Assembly: GCA_947306185.1 (NCBI GenBank)
Contig: CAMZFU010000012.1
Coordinates: 1-23,516 of the forward strand
Length of the DNA: 23,516 bases
Direction of reading: 5' to 3'
From: an uncultured Pseudomonadota bacterium
GTDB lineage: Bacteria; Pseudomonadota; Alphaproteobacteria; Rs-D84
The notes under the pieces are model-generated. The model was not told the DNA's origin and searched no databases. It saw only the letters and a list, made by a program, of their open reading frames with translations. This document shows positions 1 to 6,788 of this stretch, one piece after another. Position numbers and translations under genes: made by a program. Numbering within the stretch: position 1 is the stretch's first letter; every line of letters starts with the position of its first letter.

Positions 1-95
1 TTTCATACAAAGATTCTACAAAAAATCGCACGCCCAGGTCAAGCGTCAAAAAAAAGCGAAGTATCAATGAATTACGCGTGGCGCAATAAAAAAAG

Positions 96-115
96 ATACC
101 GCGTTTCCGCGGTAT
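96..115. terminator. Inverted repeat, possible leftward terminator
   Basis: A perfect 8-bp stem (ATACCGCG / CGCGGTAT) closes a TTTC loop. On its left side lies a run of seven A residues, so read on the minus strand it looks like a stem followed by a T-tract, the layout of an intrinsic terminator. No minus-strand gene lies immediately to its right, so its role is unclear. The remaining sequence from 1 to 264 holds no convincing gene. All three plus-strand frames are open at the left edge and close at about 70, 89 and 117, so the basic tail of a gene entering from the left is possible, but the frame cannot be chosen. Confidence 0.45.
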
Positions 116-227
116 GACAATGTTTTTCGGCGAAATAACGATTCGGATTTTCCGATTCGGACGCAATATTTTTGTGTTGTTTTTTATTGCCAACTTTGTA
201 AAGATTTTTTATTCCACGGTTAAATAC

Positions 228-255
228 TTGCTTTTTATGCTAAAACCCCTATAAT
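228..255 (+). promoter_or_regulatory. Promoter of tRNA-Arg
   Basis: A TTGCTT -35 element is separated by 16 nt from a perfect TATAAT -10 element. The -10 ends 9 nt before the first base of the tRNA, which places transcription start just ahead of the mature 5' end. Confidence 0.7.
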
Positions 256-264
256 ACTGGGTAC

Positions 265-341
265 GCACCCGTGGCTTAATTGGATAGAGCATCGCCCTCC
301 GAAGGCGGGGATTGCGCGTTCGAATCGCGCCGGGTGCGCCA
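265..341 (+). tRNA. tRNA-Arg (anticodon CCG)
   Basis: A complete 77-nt cloverleaf can be folded. The acceptor arm is a perfect 7-bp pairing (GCACCCG with CGGGTGC). The anticodon stem TCGCC/GGCGG encloses the loop CTCCGAA, giving anticodon CCG, which reads CGG arginine codons. The T arm is GCGCG/CGCGC around TTCGAAT, the discriminator base is G, and the 3' CCA is encoded in the DNA. It has its own strong promoter. No terminator follows before the lipoprotein gene that starts 12 nt downstream. Confidence 0.96.
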
Positions 342-353
342 TATTTATGTAAC

Positions 354-794
354 ATGATTAAGTTTATTACAATCTTTTCTCTGATTTTTCTTGCCGCGTG
401 CAATAGTGTGTATATGAAACCAAATACCATGGAACCGGGGGCAAAGGTTTATGCATCACGTGGCGGTTATTCCATGTCACGCAGTATCAAGGAAGAATTA
501 GAAAAACACGGATTCAAAGTTACCGTGGGAAAATTGATCGGTGAATCTTCGGTTGATGTAGATAAATTTGAAATGCAAAAAAATACGCAGTATATTGTTC
601 GTGTAAATGAACACGAAGAAAGTTTTATGCCATGCTGGTGCGTATTTAACGGATTTTGGTGGTGGCGTTTTAACGTATCCATCGCAAACCAGAAAACAGG
701 TGAAGAAATACTGTCTTGGCGTGGACGCGGGTGTCAAAACAGTTCACTGCGCAAGTTAAATCGCATACTGGACGAATTAGAAATAAAAAAATAA
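354..794 (+). CDS. Small predicted lipoprotein, unknown function
   Basis: The 146-residue product begins with a short hydrophobic signal ending in the lipobox LAAC, so Cys16 is the expected lipidated residue after signal peptidase II cleavage. The start at MIKF was chosen because it places the signal sequence at the N-terminus; an upstream ATG in the same frame would lie inside the tRNA. The mature part is alpha/beta-like at first (an IKEELEKHGF helix), then carries a tryptophan- and cysteine-rich core (CWC, GFWWWRF) and a C-terminal helix. No Shine-Dalgarno sequence is visible and the gene starts 12 nt after the tRNA CCA, so it is probably translated from a transcript released by tRNA 3' processing. 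The family was not recognised. Attachment to the inner or outer membrane is inference. Confidence 0.8.
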   Translation: MIKFITIFSLIFLAACNSVYMKPNTMEPGAKVYASRGGYSMSRSIKEELEKHGFKVTVGKLIGESSVDVDKFEMQKNTQYIVRVNEHEESFMPCWCVFNGFWWWRFNVSIANQKTGEEILSWRGRGCQNSSLRKLNRILDELEIKK

Positions 795-808
795 CAAAGG
801 TAAATATC

Positions 809-1540
809 ATGAAAAACGAGCTAAACCAATCCACTGACTATCACAAAACACCAACAAATCGAGATTCTGTGCAACAACCAGATTCTACTAAAAATACCCC
901 TAAACAAGAATGGAAAAACTCTATTCCACCTTGTCTGTTGGTGCGTTCGGGATTTTGGGGATCATTCATGGTTCCAATATTCTGCGGAACCTTTACATGC
1001 CTAACCCAAACCCCAAACTCCCAAGATCCGCAATTTGTCGCATGGACGGCACTGACCGGGGCATTGACTATTTTGGCCGGTATACGAACATCATCACAAT
1101 TAAAAAAAGCCAAAGAAGATATCAAATCAATTCAATACGAAATGTCTGAATATATAAAAGATCCAGAATACACACTTGATTTAAGCTGTGCTCGCAATTT
1201 TCCAAATATGACGTCTGCTTTGGTACGACACATTACACAAAATAATCCGGGGGTTTTTGATAGATTTATTGCAAATCCTAAATCAATACCAGATAATGTG
1301 ACAATGCAAGATGTCATTAGTGCGTATCTTGATAAACATTCTGATACCGCACCAAAGATTCTTAACGCACTTGGACAAATCAAAGTGAAACCAAGCACAG
1401 TGCAATACGGTATGGATGATGAATACGATCCCAAAACAGTCGAAGCGCAAGACGATATATTACCTGTTTCATACGAATTGCGCAGACGTTTAGAACGGTG
1501 TGCACGACGGGCTGCAGCAAATGCAGAAAAGTGCCGCTAA
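809..1540 (+). CDS. Membrane-associated protein, unknown function
   Basis: The start is supported by AAAGG 8 nt upstream; a longer reading of the frame would overlap the lipoprotein gene in another frame. The 243-residue product has a polar, Thr/Gln/Asn-rich N-terminus of about 40 residues. Two hydrophobic segments follow (about 42-65 and 76-93), consistent with a membrane hairpin. After them come a charged helical stretch (KKAKEDIKSIQYEM), a cytosol-like C-terminal region and a basic arginine-rich tail. It lies 14 nt after the lipoprotein gene and is probably co-transcribed with it. It is convergent with the leucine-rich-repeat gene, with only 7 bp between the two stops and no terminator hairpin seen. 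The family was not recognised. Confidence 0.75.
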   Translation: MKNELNQSTDYHKTPTNRDSVQQPDSTKNTPKQEWKNSIPPCLLVRSGFWGSFMVPIFCGTFTCLTQTPNSQDPQFVAWTALTGALTILAGIRTSSQLKKAKEDIKSIQYEMSEYIKDPEYTLDLSCARNFPNMTSALVRHITQNNPGVFDRFIANPKSIPDNVTMQDVISAYLDKHSDTAPKILNALGQIKVKPSTVQYGMDDEYDPKTVEAQDDILPVSYELRRRLERCARRAAANAEKCR

Positions 1541-1547
1541 TATAACT

Positions 1548-2117
1548 TTATTTAGAATATTTAGATTGTAATACGCTACGTTGCACCTGGCCCGTGTATT
1601 CTGACACAAGTTTAAGGTATTCTACTATTTTGCGTATTGGAATCTTGTTCCCAGAATATTTTGTTGTTTGCACCATAAACGGGGCATATTCAAGGTTATT
1701 CAGGCGATTATTACGACAATCAAAGCATACCATTTCGTTCTGCGGTATACCCAACAATGAATTTAATAAATTATCACGACAAATATACCCACCCGTATAT
1801 ATTGGGCCATCTTCCAATGTTTGCAACATGTTGTGGTGCACCGAAAATAACATCGGTATTTTGGGTGTACACCCGTTCAATGTTATTAATTTGTTATTAT
1901 CTGCAAAGAAACTGCGTTCAATGGTTGCAGGGGAATTATTCAATGTCGTTAACATATTGTGGTCACAGTAAAAATTACCCAAAACGTGAACAGTGTGCAA
2001 ATCGGGTAATTGGACCAACCCCATATTGCTTAAATCCAAATCACCATAGACAACAAAGTGCGGGGGCAAATTGAATACATCGTATTCCACGCCACTTTGG
2101 ATTATATACCTTGGCAT
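1548..2117 (-). CDS. Short leucine-rich-repeat-like protein
   Basis: The 189-residue product contains about six imperfect repeats of roughly 21 residues between residues 20 and 160. The pattern is hydrophobic-x-G-x-F-x-C/A-x-x-N-x-L-x-x-L-x-x-x-P, as in FYCDHNMLTTL and FDCRNNRLNNL. This resembles leucine-rich repeats of the kind found in phage- and bacterium-encoded binding proteins. There is no signal peptide or membrane segment, so it is probably cytoplasmic. The start is placed at MPRY because AAGG lies 8 nt upstream. A longer reading of the frame would start inside the rubrerythrin terminator stem. A protein-binding role is inference from the fold; no partner is evident. Confidence 0.75.
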   Translation of the reverse strand: MPRYIIQSGVEYDVFNLPPHFVVYGDLDLSNMGLVQLPDLHTVHVLGNFYCDHNMLTTLNNSPATIERSFFADNNKLITLNGCTPKIPMLFSVHHNMLQTLEDGPIYTGGYICRDNLLNSLLGIPQNEMVCFDCRNNRLNNLEYAPFMVQTTKYSGNKIPIRKIVEYLKLVSEYTGQVQRSVLQSKYSK

Positions 2118-2176
2118 ATACGTAACCTTTTGCAACAGGTTATCAAAAAAATTGCCCCAGTCAATAAGATAACAAG

Positions 2177-2200
2177 AAACGGTGCGAAAACGCACCGTTT
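2177..2200 (-). terminator. Intrinsic terminator of rubrerythrin
   Basis: A perfect 10-bp stem (AAACGGTGCG / CGCACCGTTT) encloses AAAA. It lies about 19 nt beyond the rubrerythrin stop codon in the direction of transcription and is followed on the minus strand by a T-rich stretch (tttcttgttat). It separates rubrerythrin from the leucine-rich-repeat gene. Confidence 0.75.
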
Positions 2201-2218
2201 ATATTTAATCGAACATTT

Positions 2219-2845
2219 TTATTCATCAATTTTTGCGTATTCGCAGAAACCTTCGTTTGTGTCACAACGCGATATTGTGCCTTCGCTGATGAAATATCCC
2301 TGGGGGTGCAGGCATGCCGGGCAAACCTTTGGTGCCTCGGTTCCGATATGCCACATACCACAGTTTGTGCAACGCCACATAACGATTTTATCTTGTTTGA
2401 ATAACGTGCCATTTTCAATTGCATCAATCAATGCCCGAAAACGCGATTCATGATAGCGTTCCGCATAGCCAATATTCTTTAATACTTCGGCAATGGATTC
2501 AAAACCTTCTTCGGCCGCAATCTGTGCAAACTTTGGGTACATATCGGTATTTTCTTCGTGTTCACCATATGCCGCCGCCTGGAGGTTTTCTAATGTTGTG
2601 CCAATTTTGCCCGCCGGGAAAGACGCGGTTATTTCCAAACTGCCACCTTCAAGAAATTTGAACAAACGTGACGCATGTTCACGTTCTTGTTCTGCGGTTT
2701 CCAAAAAGATTTTAGAAATGGCCTGATACCCTTCGTCTTTGGCTTTGGACGCATAAAATGAATAGCGATTACGTGCCTGGGATTCACCGGCAAATGCGAT
2801 AAGTAGATTTTTTTCAGTACGGGTACCTTTTAATGATATATCCAT
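2219..2845 (-). CDS. rbr: Rubrerythrin
   Basis: This is a non-haem iron protein that reduces hydrogen peroxide in the cytoplasm using electrons passed through its rubredoxin-like domain. The ferritin-like diiron domain spans about residues 1-140. Its ligands are readable: Glu21, Glu54 and His57 (EREH), Glu95 and Glu98, Glu129 and His132. The rubredoxin-like domain follows, with CTNC (159/162) and CPAC (175/178). The sequence resembles Desulfovibrio rubrerythrin closely throughout. The start was chosen at MDIS because AAGGAGA lies 5 nt upstream; another ATG 18 nt further upstream would place that site inside the gene. The C-terminus runs about 15 residues beyond the usual end and carries two extra cysteines (194 and 201). 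The gene has its own promoter and a terminator, so it is probably monocistronic, and it suggests life with low or fluctuating oxygen. Confidence 0.96.
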   Translation of the reverse strand: MDISLKGTRTEKNLLIAFAGESQARNRYSFYASKAKDEGYQAISKIFLETAEQEREHASRLFKFLEGGSLEITASFPAGKIGTTLENLQAAAYGEHEENTDMYPKFAQIAAEEGFESIAEVLKNIGYAERYHESRFRALIDAIENGTLFKQDKIVMWRCTNCGMWHIGTEAPKVCPACLHPQGYFISEGTISRCDTNEGFCEYAKIDE

Positions 2846-2887
2846 ATTTTTCTCCTTTGACATTTGTTATTTTGTTTGTTTTGTAAT

Positions 2888-2915
2888 ATTATCATAAAAA
2901 TACAATAAAGTGCAA
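2888..2915 (-). promoter_or_regulatory. Probable rubrerythrin promoter
   Basis: On the minus strand TTGCAC is followed after 16 nt by GATAAT, in the 73-bp gap between the murA-like stop codon and the rubrerythrin start. No operator palindrome was recognised. Confidence 0.5.
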
Positions 2916-2918
2916 TCA

Positions 2919-4355
2919 CTATCTTTGACGTGATGTATCTGGATATGGTAATGCATTCATATATTGCCCAGTTGACGATGCATCAATTTTTATGCCTAAA
3001 CTTTGCATATTTTGAATCAAATTTGGGTGTCCACGCATAGCAAAACCAGGTTTATAAATACGCGTTTTTCCATCGGCGGCGGCCGCCGCAATTATCATCC
3101 CCGCCGCCCCACGTAAATTCGCAGCATATACCCCATCTGGCACGGCATGAATATTTGACGGTGCAATATCTATTTTCAACGCATTACCATCAAACGCATT
3201 GTTGTATTTCATGTTTATCCCAAATTTTAAGATTTCATCCGCCTGTTCTGGTGTTCCCAAACGTCCAGGCCATATTGGATCAATTATCGTGCTAGCACTG
3301 TTTGCCATTGGCAAAACAGACAACCACAATTGTTCCATATCGGTTTCTTTGCCTGGAAATGGTGAAACAATTATATTTTTACCACCGAGTTTACCAAAAT
3401 CAATATCTCTGAAATCAAAAATGACATCCGAATTATTGCCAACCTTCTCTGCGCGACGATGTGTAAATTCTTGTAACAAATTCATCCAAGGCCTACACGC
3501 ATACAAATCAATATTGCGCAAGTAAACCCGGCTACGTGTTGCCAATGCCAATAATGCATAAAAACCCGTTTCCATACGATCTGGTTTTATAGTGTATTCT
3601 CCACCATTTAACAAACCTTTATGCGCGCCAGATATTATCGCCGTTGCATTTTGTCCACGAATGTTTTCAGCACCCATCGTACGTAACAAATGAATTAAAT
3701 TTGCGCATTCTGGTTCCAATGCTGTGTTATACATATAATCCGTTTTGTTTGTTATAGACGATGTCAACAGATAATGAAATGTCGCCCCATGTGACACCGC
3801 CCGTGTAGAATATAGTGTATCTGACGTATTCGGATGCGTGGGCAAAACAATAGTAAAACCATTATCATGATTCTTAATATTCGCACCCAGAACCTGACGC
3901 AACAAATCAAAATGAAAATCATAACCGCGATTACCAAAATTACACCCCCCAGGTAATTTTGCCTCTACGCTGTTAAATTCTTTCGTAATAGCAAAACGGG
4001 ACAACAATGCCCCCCACAGATAATAACTTGCACGGAATTTCATCGTATTGTTCGACAAAACATTTGATGTAATATTTTTCGCACACAAATTCATTTCGCG
4101 TGTCTGCGGGTCATAGTCAACTTTTACCCCCAATTCAATCAATGCCATTCCTAAATCCAATACATCTTGAATATGCGGAACATTTCGTAATTTTAAGGGT
4201 TTATCTGTTAATACCGCCGCAGCTATTGAACCCAAAACCTCATTTTTGGCCCCACTAACATTGATTGCAGCATTTTCCACAAATGGACAACCACCATAAA
4301 CATCTATAAAATCTGGCACGAAAAACTCTGGGGTTATGCCTTGTTTATCCGTCAT
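2919..4355 (-). CDS. Divergent MurA-like UDP-GlcNAc 1-carboxyvinyltransferase
   Basis: MurA transfers enolpyruvate from PEP to UDP-N-acetylglucosamine, the first committed step of peptidoglycan synthesis in the cytoplasm. The EPSP-synthase-like fold is recognisable. SGAKN (Lys37, Asn38) matches the substrate-binding Lys22/Asn23 of E. coli MurA. FRAS around residue 108 matches the conserved MRAS, and LPGGC places the reactive cysteine at 138, followed by Arg143. PDRMETG, a TDM aspartate motif and NLRGAAG match the remaining active-site loops. At 478 residues it is about 55 longer than usual MurA, with an N-terminal extension and a drifted sequence between motifs. It starts on an ATGA overlap with the obg stop, implying translational coupling. 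It could be the cell's only MurA or a specialised paralogue; the window does not decide. Confidence 0.85.
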   Translation of the reverse strand: MTDKQGITPEFFVPDFIDVYGGCPFVENAAINVSGAKNEVLGSIAAAVLTDKPLKLRNVPHIQDVLDLGMALIELGVKVDYDPQTREMNLCAKNITSNVLSNNTMKFRASYYLWGALLSRFAITKEFNSVEAKLPGGCNFGNRGYDFHFDLLRQVLGANIKNHDNGFTIVLPTHPNTSDTLYSTRAVSHGATFHYLLTSSITNKTDYMYNTALEPECANLIHLLRTMGAENIRGQNATAIISGAHKGLLNGGEYTIKPDRMETGFYALLALATRSRVYLRNIDLYACRPWMNLLQEFTHRRAEKVGNNSDVIFDFRDIDFGKLGGKNIIVSPFPGKETDMEQLWLSVLPMANSASTIIDPIWPGRLGTPEQADEILKFGINMKYNNAFDGNALKIDIAPSNIHAVPDGVYAANLRGAAGMIIAAAAADGKTRIYKPGFAMRGHPNLIQNMQSLGIKIDASSTGQYMNALPYPDTSRQR

Positions 4356-5362
4356 ATCAACTCTGCTTTTATAAATTCTTTTTCTATTATTGATATTAAA
4401 TCATCAATACCAATGCGACCGGCGGCACTTATGGTCAAAATCTGTGGTTTCTTTCTGCGACCAAAGGACTTTTTAAAATCGGCCATTTTTTCATCTAACT
4501 CATCAGCACTAATTGCATCGATTTTGTTAATTACAACCATTTCAGGTTTGGTAAGCAACCCACCACCATAACTGTCCATTTCATGCCGAATTGCCTTATA
4601 TCGCGCCACCCAGTCGGGTTCGGTTCCGTCAATTACATGCAATATCATCTTGGTTCGTTCGGCATGCCCCAAAAACCTATCCCCCAGGCCGACACCCGTA
4701 TGCGCACCTTCTATTAAACCCGGCAAATCAACCATGACAAATTCACGATTATGGGCATACATGACACCCAATTGCGGGTTCAATGTTGTAAATGGATAAT
4801 TGGCAATTTTGGGTCGCGCAGACGTCACCGCCGATAACAACGTTGATTTGCCCGCATTTGGAAATCCCACAAGGCCAATGTCCGCGATAAGTTTAAGACG
4901 CAATACAACCGTTCTTTCTTCGCCCGGCAAACCGTCATTCGCCTGACGTGGTGCACGATTTGTTGGGCTTTTGAAATGCAAATTTCCCCAACCGCCGTTT
5001 CCGCCACGTGCCGCCAAATATTCCATGCCATCAACATTTAAATCGGCATATTCAATTTCTTCGTTTTCAGACAAAATTACCGTTCCCGTTGGAACCGGCA
5101 ATACAAGTGTTTCGCCTGATGCACCGGTACGCATTTTACCCATACCATTTTCACCACGCTGGGCCACAAAGTGCATTTTGAAACGATAATCTATTAAAGT
5201 ATTTACATTTGGAACCGCGCGAAAAACAACATCACCACCACGACCACCATCGCCACCGTTGGGGCCGCCAAATTCTATGTATTTCTCTCTACGGAACGTA
5301 GCGGCACCGTTGCCGCCATCGCCTGCTTTGATAAAGATTTTTGCTTTGTCCAAGAACTTCAT
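4352..5362 (-). CDS. obgE: GTPase Obg (ObgE/CgtA)
   Basis: This is an essential GTPase that binds the 50S subunit and acts in late ribosome assembly and stress control. The glycine-rich Obg domain occupies about residues 1-158 (GDGGNGAATFRREKY, GGPNGGDGGRGGD). The G domain follows with G1 GFPNAGKST (about 166-174), a TTLNPQLG switch, G3 DLPGLIEGA, G4 NKID and G5 SAA. At 336 residues it lacks the C-terminal OCT extension of some homologues. The start is fixed by the conserved MKFLDKAKI opening. No Shine-Dalgarno sequence is present, and the TATAAT element ends only 7 nt from the ATG, so the mRNA is probably leaderless. It overlaps the murA-like gene downstream and is divergent from ssrA. Confidence 0.97.
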   Translation of the reverse strand: MKFLDKAKIFIKAGDGGNGAATFRREKYIEFGGPNGGDGGRGGDVVFRAVPNVNTLIDYRFKMHFVAQRGENGMGKMRTGASGETLVLPVPTGTVILSENEEIEYADLNVDGMEYLAARGGNGGWGNLHFKSPTNRAPRQANDGLPGEERTVVLRLKLIADIGLVGFPNAGKSTLLSAVTSARPKIANYPFTTLNPQLGVMYAHNREFVMVDLPGLIEGAHTGVGLGDRFLGHAERTKMILHVIDGTEPDWVARYKAIRHEMDSYGGGLLTKPEMVVINKIDAISADELDEKMADFKKSFGRRKKPQILTISAAGRIGIDDLISIIEKEFIKAELI

Positions 5363-5369
5363 AATGTTG

Positions 5370-5398
5370 ATTATAACTTAAAAACTTGCAATTTCCAG
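5370..5398 (-). promoter_or_regulatory. Probable obg promoter, leaderless start
   Basis: On the minus strand a perfect TATAAT sits 7 nt before the obg ATG, with a weak CTGGAA -35 element 17 nt upstream. Transcription should begin at or within one or two bases of the start codon. It overlaps the divergent ssrA promoter region. Confidence 0.55.
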
Positions 5399-5414
5399 TA
5401 TAAAAGATTATAAT
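5386..5414 (+). promoter_or_regulatory. ssrA promoter
   Basis: TTGCAA is separated by exactly 17 nt from a perfect TATAAT, giving an expected transcription start near 5421, ahead of the acceptor piece of the permuted tmRNA. Confidence 0.8.
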
Positions 5415-5420
5415 CTGCGT

Positions 5421-5730
5421 GTCACGAAAGTGAAGATGATTCTGAACCCGTTGTGGAATAGTCGCTTTGGACCCGGGGGCGGTACCCGGCACCTCCACCA
5501 AGAAAAATTATGGGGGGTGTATTAGTTTCGACAGGTGAAATAAAGACAAATGGCTGAATCCGACGTGGCGTCGTAAAAAGCCGATAAAAAAAAATGAATG
5601 CGAACGATAATGTTCGTCTTGCAATGGCTGCCTAATAATGGTTTGGGTATGATTGGCAATTGTTAATCATATCTGTTTTAGCTTTTGCGGGGCCACCGGG
5701 TGCCTGGCACCAGAAACCCGGATTTATATA
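5421..5730 (+). ncRNA. ssrA: Permuted two-piece tmRNA
   Basis: tmRNA rescues stalled ribosomes and tags the nascent chain for proteolysis. The gene is circularly permuted. The acceptor piece comes first and ends at 5500 with a T stem (CCGGG/CCCGG around loop GGCGGTA), the 3' acceptor strand CACCTCC, discriminator A and an encoded CCA. The coding piece begins at about 5513 with GGGGGTG, which pairs with that acceptor strand over 7 bp including one G-U, followed by the conserved TTTCGAC. The tag frame starts with GCG at 5600 and reads ANDNVRLAMAA before tandem TAA stops at 5633-5638. With the alanine carried by tmRNA the tag is AANDNVRLAMAA. The removable spacer between the pieces is only about 12 nt. 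The 3' boundary is approximate; GC-rich pairings at 5696-5721 probably form the terminal pseudoknot. Confidence 0.95.
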
Positions 5731-5758
5731 GGTAAAAAAACAAATAAGGGGAAATAAA

Positions 5759-5992
5759 ATGTTAGGAAAAATCAAAAAAATATTTTTTAGTGGTATGTTC
5801 GGTATATTGTATCTTTCTTTTGTTGCACAATTAGTGTATATTTTGATCTATGTTCCTTTCTTAGAAGGAAAATTTGCGGCTTTGGCGGGCCTTTCATTGG
5901 AATGGTTCTTGTTGATTGCGGCACGTTATTTATCAAAACGTTCTGCGGCCGCGGCACAACAACACACTGGCTTTACCGCACGTCGTCGTTAA
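5759..5992 (+). CDS. Small two-helix membrane protein, unknown function
   Basis: The 77-residue product has a basic N-terminus (MLGKIKKIF) and two hydrophobic segments, at about 11-34 and 40-58. It ends in a basic, alanine- and arginine-rich tail, suggesting an inner-membrane hairpin. AAGGGGA lies 7 nt before the ATG. It starts about 30 nt after ssrA, no separate promoter was found, and a strong terminator follows, so it may be expressed by read-through from the ssrA promoter. The family was not recognised. Confidence 0.75.
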   Translation: MLGKIKKIFFSGMFGILYLSFVAQLVYILIYVPFLEGKFAALAGLSLEWFLLIAARYLSKRSAAAAQQHTGFTARRR

Positions 5993-6011
5993 AAAACACA
6001 AAACAGATTCT

Positions 6012-6038
6012 AAATCCCCATAAATTGGGGATTTTTTT
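6012..6038 (+). terminator. Intrinsic terminator after ssrA and small membrane gene
   Basis: A 9-bp stem (AAATCCCCA / TGGGGATTT) encloses a 5-nt loop and is followed by a run of T residues, 20 nt after the preceding stop codon. Confidence 0.9.
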
Positions 6039-6039
6039 A

Positions 6040-6068
6040 TTTACAGCACAATAAAAATCGTGTAATAT
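6040..6068 (+). promoter_or_regulatory. Probable promoter of the methyltransferase gene
   Basis: TTTACA is followed after 17 nt by TAATAT, about 32 nt before the GTG start and directly after the preceding terminator. Confidence 0.5.
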
Positions 6069-6099
6069 TCGTCGTGTTATGACAACAAAGGAATAAACC

Positions 6100-6717
6100 G
6101 TGCAAGACAAGAAATTTTGGGATGATGTGTATAATAAGGGGCTGACCCCGTGGACAGATAAAGAACGCGACCACGCCTTTGCCCAGCAAATTATTCAAGA
6201 TACAAATGTTGATTCTTCGATGACAGTTTTAGATTATGGTTGTGGCGATGGTACAATTTGTGAATATTTGTTAAACCGTGGTATAAGAGTAGATTTTTCC
6301 GAGATATCCGAAATTCCGGTCAACAGATTGAAAAATAAATATGGTTCCAAAAGCAAAGTGTTTTTGGCAAGTGAACCAAAGGAAATTCCGGGTAAATATG
6401 ACTTAATTATTTGCAGTTGCGTATTACATCATATTGAAAAAGAAAAATGGCCGGATTTTCTTAATCAATTTAACAAATTGCTGAATTCAAAAGGTTTATT
6501 ATGGCTTGCTGGGTTCGATAAGGATGATAAAAACACAGAAAACAACCAAGGAAAGTTTATAGCCACATCGGACACGTGCCAATTTATCAGTGAAATAGTC
6601 CCCTTGGTTGAATCCTGTGGATTCGAAATTATCAGTAATTGTTCCAGGGATATGCCAAACGGAGGTCTTAATACTTATTTCACAACCCGGTTTATTTGCC
6701 TGCGCAAGACCAAGTAA
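6100..6717 (+). CDS. Class I SAM-dependent methyltransferase
   Basis: The 205-residue product carries the glycine-rich SAM-binding motif VLDYGCGDG at about residues 43-51. An acidic turn after beta 2 follows, then the YDLIICSCVLHHIE segment typical of small-molecule methyltransferases. A later strand has the GLLWLAGF pattern. Translation begins at GTG with AAAGGA 7 nt upstream; this GTG is the only sensible start, because the ATG just upstream opens a frame of only five codons. The substrate cannot be deduced. No membrane segment or signal is present. It has its own promoter and lies 71 nt before the lon-like gene, which has a separate promoter. Confidence 0.85.
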   Translation: MQDKKFWDDVYNKGLTPWTDKERDHAFAQQIIQDTNVDSSMTVLDYGCGDGTICEYLLNRGIRVDFSEISEIPVNRLKNKYGSKSKVFLASEPKEIPGKYDLIICSCVLHHIEKEKWPDFLNQFNKLLNSKGLLWLAGFDKDDKNTENNQGKFIATSDTCQFISEIVPLVESCGFEIISNCSRDMPNGGLNTYFTTRFICLRKTK

Positions 6718-6750
6718 TACCAATGTTATTGTATTATTTTCTATACCCAC

Positions 6751-6779
6751 TTGCAAACATGTAATTTTGGGTCTATATT
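6751..6779 (+). promoter_or_regulatory. Probable lon-like gene promoter, near-leaderless
   Basis: TTGCAA is separated by 17 nt from TATATT. Only 9 nt lie between the -10 element and the ATG, so the mRNA should carry at most about 4 nt of leader. No Shine-Dalgarno sequence is present. It does not match a heat-shock sigma-32 promoter by eye. Confidence 0.6.
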
Positions 6780-6788
6780 TAATACACC

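Noticed and set aside
1..117. C-terminal end of a gene entering from the left edge
   Set aside because: All three plus frames are open over this short stretch and none shows a recognisable ending, so no gene could be called.
5376..5391. The palindromic TTGCAA serving as -35 for both ssrA and obg
   Set aside because: On the obg side only 10 nt separate it from TATAAT, too short for a functional spacer.
5289..5501. Open frame on the minus strand overlapping the obg start and ssrA
   Set aside because: Its sequence is the reverse complement of the tmRNA acceptor piece and the obg 5' end, both of which are firmly assigned.
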